Shown here piece by piece: positions 58,736-64,000 of a DNA stretch of 64,000 nucleotides. Within the stretch, counting starts at the first letter, position 1. Each line of letters starts with the position of its first letter. The DNA lies in the NCBI RefSeq assembly GCF_024171925.1, contig NZ_JAMTCO010000004.1, positions 62,001-126,000 of the forward strand. Direction: 5' to 3'. Both the position numbers and the translations under genes were made by a program. The notes beneath the pieces are model-generated. The model ran no database searches, was not told the DNA's origin, and saw nothing but the letters and a program-made list of their open reading frames with translations. Source of the stretch: Actinokineospora diospyrosa. GTDB lineage: Bacteria > Actinomycetota > Actinomycetes > Mycobacteriales > Pseudonocardiaceae.

Positions 58736-59598
58736 GCCGGGACCGGGAAGTCGACGATGACCTGGCCGGTGCCGCTGCTCGGGAAGTAGTCGCAGAGCTG
58801 CTCACCTCTACCGCTGTAGTCCTTCCAGCCGAGCAGGCCGAACATCATCGCGGTGTCGGCCATCGCGGCCTCGCCGGTGCAGCGCTCGTTGTAGGTCGGC
58901 AGCGTCTCCAGGAACTCCGCGATGCGCCCCTCACGCCACTGGTCGAGCACGACCCGGTCGGCCTGCTCGTTGAACGGGTTGGAGATCTTGTTGAGGTACT
59001 GCGAGGAGATCTCGTTGGTGGGGAACTGGTGCGAGAGGCTGCCGCTGGCCAGGAAGGCGACCTTGCGGTCGGAGCGCTTGATGGCGCGCAGCATGGCCTC
59101 GCCGACGCGGCGGTTCTCGTCGATGGTGGAGTAGATGTTGCAGCCGATCGGCAGCACCTTGAGCGGCTCGGCGCCGCCGGTGTTCTCCGGGCGGTTCATG
59201 AAGTGCATCGGCACCAGGGTCGCGTACTCCAGGCCGAGGTCCTTGACGTCGTGGACCATCGCTTTTTGTCCACCGGCGTTGATCTCCTCGCCGATGAGCT
59301 CGGCCAGGTCGGCCGCACCGTCGTAGTCGTACTCGAGGTCGGCGATGAAGTGCGGCAGCTCGTGCGAGGCGTAGCTGCCCGCGTGCCGTGCCTTGCCGTT
59401 GACGTGGAAGGACATGCTGTTCATCCAGTGCGAATCGGCCACCAGGAAGGTGTCGGCACCGCGCTCACGGGCCCGTCTGCCCACCTCGGCGAGGCCCTCC
59501 TCGGCGGGCTTGCGGATCCCGTGGTTCTTGCCGGGCTGGATGGACAACCAGATCGACGGGACGTGCGTGATCTTGGCTGCCAGGACCAGCTCACCCAT
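58732..59598 (-). CDS. hpaD: 3,4-dihydroxyphenylacetate 2,3-dioxygenase (class III extradiol)
   Basis: A 288-residue LigB-superfamily dioxygenase: AKITHVPSIW and DSHWMNSMSF (iron-ligand region), VPMHFMN, and the histidine in SGSLSHQFPTNEIS. It opens the catechol ring of homoprotocatechuate next to the hydroxyls using Fe(II). It is the first gene of the operon; start ATG 59598 after GGAGGTCACC. Substrate is inferred from the company of hpaE and the FAH-family gene; other catechols are possible. Confidence 0.88.
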   Translation of the reverse strand: MGELVLAAKITHVPSIWLSIQPGKNHGIRKPAEEGLAEVGRRARERGADTFLVADSHWMNSMSFHVNGKARHAGSYASHELPHFIADLEYDYDGAADLAELIGEEINAGGQKAMVHDVKDLGLEYATLVPMHFMNRPENTGGAEPLKVLPIGCNIYSTIDENRRVGEAMLRAIKRSDRKVAFLASGSLSHQFPTNEISSQYLNKISNPFNEQADRVVLDQWREGRIAEFLETLPTYNERCTGEAAMADTAMMFGLLGWKDYSGRGEQLCDYFPSSGTGQVIVDFPVPA

Positions 59599-59628
59599 GG
59601 TGACCTCCTCCATCGGACTTCGTCGTCG

Positions 59629-59656
59629 AAATCATGTAGCCGATCGCATATGATTT
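59629..59656. promoter_or_regulatory. Operator-like palindrome before hpaD
   Basis: AAATCAT (59629-59635) and ATGATTT (59650-59656) form an inverted repeat around TGTAGCCGATCGCA. It is AT-rich in a GC-rich genome and sits 31 bp from the hpaD start. It is a good candidate for the operon's GntR operator. The 264-bp gap 59599-59862 holds no other feature. Confidence 0.65.
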
Positions 59657-59862
59657 CGGCTCCGGTGGCGGCGCGTGCCGCCGATGGGAACAGGTGTACC
59701 CACTTCCGGCGTAGGTTGATTGGTAGGGCGCGCACAGCGGTTGTCCCGGAGCGCATCACGTGTTGCGGGTCGGACTCGGTGCGGGGCCGACCCTTGACGG
59801 GACCGGGGCGCGGGGCAGAGTGTTCCCAGTCACGCAGTGTCACTCTGGCAAGGAGGTCAGCG

Positions 59863-60828
59863 TTGACGTATTCGGTGACGACGGCGGGCGCGCCTGCGGC
59901 GCAGCAGTTCGACCTGTGGGAGTCCGCGGTGTCGCAGACGTTCGTGCCGCTGGAGGCCGCCCCGGGTGAGCGCGCGGCCTTCCGCGGTCGCCTGCGCGGG
60001 CAGAACCTGGGCAGCGTCGCCGTGTACGAGGCCACCGCCGACGCGCACACCGTCCGCCGCACGCAACGCGCCATCGCCCGCGCCAACCCCGAGATGTACA
60101 AGCTCGGTCTCCAACTGCACGGCACCGCGCGACTGTCGCAGGACGGCCGCCAAGCCGCCCTCGACCCCGGCGACTTCGCCATCTACGACACGACCCGGCC
60201 CTACACCCTGGCCTTCGACGACGTGTCGTCCACTTTGGTCCTGATGTTCCCCCGCGACATGCTGTGCCTGCCCTCGGGCCACGTGGAGCAGCTCACCGCC
60301 ACCCGCTTCTCCGGCGGCTCCGGCGTCTCCGGCATCGTGTCGTCGATCCTGGTCCAGCTGGCCAGGAACCTGGACGACCCGCAGGTCTACGGCAGCGTCC
60401 GGCTGGCCCGCAACGTCGTCGACCTCCTCGGCACCGCCCTGGCCGACCGCGTCGACTACTCCAACGTCCCAGCCGAGTCCACCCGCGGCGCGCTGCTGGT
60501 GAAAATCAAGTCCTATGTGGAGACCCACCTCAACGACCCGGCCCTGTCCCCCACCGAGATCGCCGCCGCCCACCACATCTCCACCCGCTACCTCCACAAG
60601 CTCTTCAGCGACGCGGGCGTGACGGTCTCGGGCTGGATCCGCCAACGCCGCCTGGAACGCTGCGGCCAAGACCTGGCGGACCCGTCGAAGCAGCAACTCG
60701 CCATCGGCGCCATCGGCGCCCGCTGGGGCCTGGTAGACGCCTCGTACCTGAGCCGCGCCTTCAAGACCGAATACGGCCTAAGCCCCTCCGAATACCGCCA
60801 ACGCAGCGCCACCCACCGCGCCGACTGA
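59863..60828 (+). CDS. AraC-family transcriptional activator
   Basis: A 321-residue protein. The N-terminal ligand-binding cupin-like domain (about 30-180, QLHGTARLSQDGRQAALDPGDFAIYDTTRPYTL) is of the AraC_binding_2/FeaR-like type. A double helix-turn-helix follows at about 215-315 (LSPTEIAAAHHISTRYLHKLF, AIGARWGLVDASYLSRAFKTEYGLSPSEYR). The start is TTG 59863, six bases after a perfect AAGGAGG. FeaR-like proteins control aromatic amine/acid oxidation, and this one is divergent from the hpaD operon, so it may activate it. Confidence 0.88.
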   Translation: MTYSVTTAGAPAAQQFDLWESAVSQTFVPLEAAPGERAAFRGRLRGQNLGSVAVYEATADAHTVRRTQRAIARANPEMYKLGLQLHGTARLSQDGRQAALDPGDFAIYDTTRPYTLAFDDVSSTLVLMFPRDMLCLPSGHVEQLTATRFSGGSGVSGIVSSILVQLARNLDDPQVYGSVRLARNVVDLLGTALADRVDYSNVPAESTRGALLVKIKSYVETHLNDPALSPTEIAAAHHISTRYLHKLFSDAGVTVSGWIRQRRLERCGQDLADPSKQQLAIGAIGARWGLVDASYLSRAFKTEYGLSPSEYRQRSATHRAD

Positions 60829-60921
60829 CGATACCCACACCTCAGCCACTCGCCACCTTGGGCAACTTTCACGCTACCCAAAGTAGCCATTGACTGAGGT
60901 GTCGAACTTTCCATACGACGA

Positions 60922-60948
60922 TTGCCCCAAGGTCAACGTTGATAGGGT
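60922..60948 (+). promoter_or_regulatory. Promoter-like sequence, pair 1
   Basis: TTGCCC and TAGGGT are separated by 15 bp, with CGTTGA just before the second box. The same layout (TTGCCC-N15-TAGTGT, with CGTTGC) precedes the second gene pair. Confidence 0.45.
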
Positions 60949-60978
60949 CCCCTAGTCACGAACTAGGGGAGCATCGGG

Positions 60979-61356
60979 ATGTACAGCAGCGACGGCGGCC
61001 CCGCGGGCGCCATCGGATCTGTCATGGGGGAGTTCGCCGCACTGGCCGCGCGCGGCGGCTTCGCCGTCAACGAGCACGGCGGCGACGCGCTACTGAAGGC
61101 CATCCGCTCCATGATCCGGTGGATTGACGACCAGGAGCTGGACCTGCAACTGCTCACCCAGCGCGCGAAACTCGGTAGCTCAAGCAACGCCATGGTCATG
61201 GCCCCCTTCTTGCAGCAGGTGGCTACCGACAGCAGCGGCTTCATCACGCAGCTGACGCAGTTGCGCAAGTCCCTGACCGAAGCGGATCAAGCGATCGTGC
61301 AGGCCATGGCAAACTATCAACGGGAAGATCACGAAGCGGCGGGATCACTCAGTTGA
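60979..61356 (+). CDS. ESX/WXG100-like helical protein (pair 1)
   Basis: A 125-residue, all-helical protein: GSVMGEFAALAARGGFAVNEHGGDALLKAIRSM, DQELDLQLLTQRAKLGSSSNAMVMAPFLQQVATDSSGFITQLTQLRKSL, ending MANYQRED. The helical-hairpin pattern and the MANY ending are typical of a type VII secretion-related family of Pseudonocardiales. No ESX machinery lies in the window. It starts at ATG 60979 after GGGGAGCATC. A close paralogue is 1.1 kb downstream. Confidence 0.72.
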   Translation: MYSSDGGPAGAIGSVMGEFAALAARGGFAVNEHGGDALLKAIRSMIRWIDDQELDLQLLTQRAKLGSSSNAMVMAPFLQQVATDSSGFITQLTQLRKSLTEADQAIVQAMANYQREDHEAAGSLS

Positions 61357-61370
61357 AGGGCAGCGGACCT

Positions 61371-61922
61371 GTGCGGCGTTCGTTCTGGATCACCTCGGGG
61401 ATCAGCCTGGTCCTGCTCCTGACGAGCTGCGACAACGAGACCGCTGGCACGCCAACCACGCCCGGCGACAGCGGCCCGCCCGCCACAACGGAGAAAACCT
61501 CTCGAACCAACGCGCCCACAACCCCCGTGGCGGATTCCATCAAGCCATGCGAGTTGTTGTCGACCGCGGATGCGCGTGGCCTTGGTGTCGTCGAAGAACC
61601 GCGCACAAAGACGACCAAAGACACAAACTCCTGCCGCTGGCGAGTCGAGAAACCTGTAGCGGCGGACAGCTACTCCATCGACATCACCCACTACCTAGAC
61701 CGAGGTCTGAAAGACCTTGTCAGCAGTGAGACCCCCACACCCGTGAACGTGGGCAGTCACGAGGCGGTTCAAGCACCTGGAATCAGTGCGGCGGGCTGTG
61801 TCGTGGCGCTCGGCTTGACCGCGGAGTCCAGGGTGGACGTGTATGTCACGGGCGGCAACCAGGGCCGGATGTGCGCTCCCGCGCTGGACGTAGCGAAGAT
61901 CATTGACCCCAAGCTGCCCTGA
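61371..61922 (+). CDS. DUF3558 lipoprotein (pair 1)
   Basis: A 183-residue lipoprotein: basic RRSFWIT, hydrophobic stretch, lipobox LLTSC, Thr/Pro linker, then the DUF3558 domain (IKPCELLSTADARGLGV, SCRWRVEKPVAADSYSIDITH, GCVVALGLT, MCAPALDVAKIIDPKLP) with cysteines in pairs. The start is set at GTG 61371 because the paralogue begins GTG-Arg-Arg-Ser the same way; a TTG at 61353 overlaps the previous stop codon and is an alternative. Confidence 0.85.
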   Translation: MRRSFWITSGISLVLLLTSCDNETAGTPTTPGDSGPPATTEKTSRTNAPTTPVADSIKPCELLSTADARGLGVVEEPRTKTTKDTNSCRWRVEKPVAADSYSIDITHYLDRGLKDLVSSETPTPVNVGSHEAVQAPGISAAGCVVALGLTAESRVDVYVTGGNQGRMCAPALDVAKIIDPKLP

Positions 61923-62026
61923 CCTCGTCCACGGATGTGGTCATCGTCCTCGATGGGGCGGAGTCCGCGTCGCATCGAACCCTCGATGACGTTCACTCCG
62001 TGTGCCCATATCACGCCATTGCGCAG

Positions 62027-62053
62027 TTGCCCATCGGGCATCGTTGCTAGTGT
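62027..62053 (+). promoter_or_regulatory. Promoter-like sequence, pair 2
   Basis: TTGCCC-N15-TAGTGT, 30 bp before the second ESX-like gene, conserved with the site before pair 1 although the rest of the upstream DNA differs. Confidence 0.45.
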
Positions 62054-62082
62054 GGCCGCCGGGGAGCACACAGGGGAGCACG

Positions 62083-62460
62083 ATGTACGACAACGAGGGT
62101 GGCCTGACCAGCGCCATCGGAGCCCAGATGGGCGAGTTCGCGTCGGCGGCCGCCAGGGGTGGGTTCGCTGTCAACGAGCACGGCGGCGCGGCTCTGCTGA
62201 GGGCGATCGGCAATCTTGTCGAGTGGATAGACGAGCAGCAGGTGCAATTGCGCCTGCTCACCAGAGTCGCGAAGCTGGGGAGTTCGAACAACGCAGAGAT
62301 CATGAAGCCCTTCCTCCAACAGGTCGCCAGCGACGACCAGGGCTTCATCACGCAGTTGCTGCAACTGCGCGCCTCCCTGGTCCAAGGCGAGGAGGCCATC
62401 CGCCAAGCGATGGCAAACTATCAGCAGGTTGATCAGCAAGCCGCGCGCGAAATGAACTGA
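62083..62460 (+). CDS. ESX/WXG100-like helical protein (pair 2)
   Basis: A 125-residue paralogue of the protein at 60,979: GAQMGEFASAAARGGFAVNEHGGAALLRAIGNL, AKLGSSNNAEIMKPFLQQVASDDQGFITQLLQLRASL, ending MANYQQVD. Equal length without gaps, strong identity. The start is ATG 62083 after GGGGAGCACG; a longer frame upstream is non-homologous to the first copy. Confidence 0.72.
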   Translation: MYDNEGGLTSAIGAQMGEFASAAARGGFAVNEHGGAALLRAIGNLVEWIDEQQVQLRLLTRVAKLGSSNNAEIMKPFLQQVASDDQGFITQLLQLRASLVQGEEAIRQAMANYQQVDQQAAREMN

Positions 62461-62474
62461 AGGGTCCCTGGTCT

Positions 62475-63008
62475 GTGAGGCGATCGCTCATGCTCGTGTC
62501 CGCTGCCGGCCTGCTACTGCTCACGGGGTGCACTGAGCGGACGGTGGGAACGCCCGAACCCGGACTGCCTACCACGCAGTCGTCAGAGGCACCACGTCCG
62601 ACCAAGCCCACATCGGCCGAACCCGACTCGATCAAGCCCTGCGACTTGCTGACCGAGTCGGCAGCCAAGGAGATCGGCGTCACAGGGGAACCCAAGCCCA
62701 GGAAGATCACCGGGGCAACAGCCTGCAGCTGGCGGGTGCGCAAAGATGCCTCGGCGGACAGCTACACGCTGGACGTCGCCTACATTCCGGAACTCGGGCT
62801 CAAGGACCTCCGTAGCCAGACCGCCGAGATCCAGGTTGGGAAGCACAAGGCTGCCCAGGGCGTCGACGAGGACACCCTGGGCTGTGTGGTCAGCATCCAG
62901 ATCACCGAAACCTCGCGCATCGATGTAGTCGCGGCGGGCAGTGACCCCACGAAGCTCTGTGCGCCCGCGCTCGCGGCGGCCAAGCTCGTGGAGCCGGAAC
63001 TCCCCTGA
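62475..63008 (+). CDS. DUF3558 lipoprotein (pair 2)
   Basis: A 177-residue paralogue of the lipoprotein at 61,371: lipobox LLLTGC, linker, then IKPCDLLTESAAKEIGV, ACSWRVRKDASADSYTLDVAY, LGCVVSIQIT and LCAPALAAAKLVEPELP. Start GTG 62475. It is coupled to its ESX-like partner by a 14-bp gap. Confidence 0.85.
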   Translation: MRRSLMLVSAAGLLLLTGCTERTVGTPEPGLPTTQSSEAPRPTKPTSAEPDSIKPCDLLTESAAKEIGVTGEPKPRKITGATACSWRVRKDASADSYTLDVAYIPELGLKDLRSQTAEIQVGKHKAAQGVDEDTLGCVVSIQITETSRIDVVAAGSDPTKLCAPALAAAKLVEPELP

Positions 63009-63024
63009 CACGATCTTCACCTTG

Positions 63025-63056
63025 ACGAGGCGGTCCCCGGTGGGGCCGCCTCGTCG
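63025..63056 (+). terminator. Terminator after the second DUF3558 gene
   Basis: GACGAGGCGG (63025-63034) pairs perfectly with 63047-63056, and CCCC/GGGG extends the stem after one mismatch, 16 bp past the stop codon. Confidence 0.85.
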
Positions 63057-63177
63057 TGGTTGGTGGGTCGTCGGGCGCAGGTGGTCAATGGCCATGCGCT
63101 GATAGGCAACCGGGATGGTGCTCTGGCGTTCGAGACTGGGGGTCGCGTTCGTCCATGGCGGCAAGGAAGGGGAGCCG

Positions 63178-64000
63178 ATGCGCACCGAGGGGCTTTACAT
63201 TGATGGGGAGTGGGTGCGCCCGGAGGGGGTCGGGGAGTTCGTGAGCCTGGACCCCGCCAGTGGGGAGCGGATCGCGACCCTGGTGGACGCCGGGCAGGCC
63301 GAGGTGGACGCGGCGGTGGCGGCGGCTCGGGCGGCGCTGCCGGTGTGGGGACGGGTGCCCGCGACCGAGCGGGCGCGGATCCTGTGGAAGATCGCGGACC
63401 TGCTCGAGGCGCACGGCGACGAGATCGCCGCCCTCGAGACGTTGGACCAGGGGCAGCCGCTGGGCGTGGCGAAGGCCGTCAGCGTGACCGGTGCCGTCGA
63501 GCACTTCCGGTACTTCGCCGGGTTCGCGACGAAGATCGACGGCGCGGTGCGCACCGTCTCGTTCCCGGACACGCTGCAGTTCGACAAGCGCGAGCCGGTC
63601 GGGGTGTGCGCGTTGATCGCGCCGTGGAACTTCCCGTTGATGATCATGACTTGGAAGCTCGCACCCGCGCTGGCGTGCGGCAACACCGTGGTGCTCAAGC
63701 CCGCCGAGCAGACCTCGCTCACCGCGGCGTACCTGACGCGGTTGTGCGCCGAGGCGGGCGTCCCCGCGGGCGTGGTGAACCTGATCACCGGTGGTCCCGA
63801 GGCCGGTAAGGCCCTCGTGCGGCACCCCGGTGTCGACAAGGTCTCCTTCACCGGCTCGACCGCCGTCGGCAAGGACATCGTCGCCGCTTCCGCTAACGAC
63901 CTTAAGCGGGTCACCCTCGAACTCGGCGGTAAGACCCCCACGGTCATCGCCAAGGACGCCAACATCGACGCGGCCGTTGCTGGTGCCGTCGCGGGCGGTC
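63178..64000 (+). CDS. Aldehyde dehydrogenase (3' end outside window)
   Basis: 274 codons are present. It has the ALDH N-terminal part: FINDGE-type opening YIDGEWVRPEG, APWNFPLMIMTWKLAPALACGNTVVLKPAEQTS, FTGSTAVG and ELGGKTPTVI; the active-site cysteine lies beyond the edge. It resembles the betaine/phenylacetaldehyde dehydrogenase-like class. ATG 63178 after AAGGAAGGGGAGCC. Relation to the upstream catabolic operon is unproven since a strong terminator and two lipoprotein pairs intervene. Confidence 0.93.
   Translation, partial: MRTEGLYIDGEWVRPEGVGEFVSLDPASGERIATLVDAGQAEVDAAVAAARAALPVWGRVPATERARILWKIADLLEAHGDEIAALETLDQGQPLGVAKAVSVTGAVEHFRYFAGFATKIDGAVRTVSFPDTLQFDKREPVGVCALIAPWNFPLMIMTWKLAPALACGNTVVLKPAEQTSLTAAYLTRLCAEAGVPAGVVNLITGGPEAGKALVRHPGVDKVSFTGSTAVGKDIVAASANDLKRVTLELGGKTPTVIAKDANIDAAVAGAVAGG

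Overview
The window is very GC-rich DNA from a filamentous actinobacterium, most likely of the Pseudonocardiaceae (Actinokineospora/Saccharothrix/Lentzea type). The evidence is an Lsr2 nucleoid protein, a mycothiol-dependent maleylpyruvate-isomerase-like protein, a SARP/AfsR regulator, DUF2637 and DUF2630 proteins, a DasR-like site in front of a GH19 chitinase, and paired ESX-like/DUF3558 lipoprotein genes. No rRNA, tRNA, CRISPR array, transposase or prophage genes were seen.

Layout. 1-11,940 (minus strand) is one tightly coupled signalling operon: GlnX-like membrane protein, GlnH-like binding lipoprotein, a caspase-fold protein without its catalytic residues, a PknG-type kinase, a PP2C phosphatase, a vWA protein, a zinc-ribbon FHA protein and a NACHT NTPase, followed by a spermidine-synthase-like gene cut by the window edge. 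12-16.7 kb holds an ECF42-type sigma factor with its YCII/DGPF partner, lsr2, a TenA-like protein and a secreted chitinase. 16.8-28.9 kb holds a GGDEF/HD-GYP protein, a threonine synthase, a DUF2637 protein, two TetR regulators with an MFS exporter, and small enzymes. 29-42.3 kb holds a SARP-NB-ARC-TPR regulator, secreted vWA and Calx-beta-like proteins, a Sua5 protein, an unusual Hsp70-like protein and a class III cyclase, interrupted by large non-coding repeats. 43.6-50.3 kb is a compact biosynthetic operon: a Pls-type single-module NRPS, a diaminobutyrate aminotransferase and an aspartokinase. This is best read as a poly-diaminobutyrate (cationic homopolymer) pathway. 52.5-60.8 kb is a homoprotocatechuate-type catabolic operon with GntR and AraC regulators. 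61-63 kb has a duplicated pair of ESX-like/DUF3558 genes, and the right edge cuts an aldehyde dehydrogenase.

How parts work together. In the first region an amino-acid sensing pair (GlnX/GlnH) probably feeds PknG, as in mycobacteria. Here the module is extended by a phosphatase, a phosphopeptide reader, a vWA protein, a pseudo-caspase and a NACHT ATPase. In the polymer operon the aspartokinase would supply aspartyl phosphate, the aminotransferase would make diaminobutyrate from aspartate semialdehyde, and Pls would polymerise it at the membrane.

Non-coding structure is unusually rich. There are three ~145-bp long-hairpin elements with compensatory base changes, two of them inside a larger repeat with DnaA-box-like sequences and satellite-like arrays. 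There is a ~101-bp array copied from the 3' end of a kinase gene. Two CTAG-ended inverted-repeat elements each supply the TAG stop codon of the neighbouring gene.
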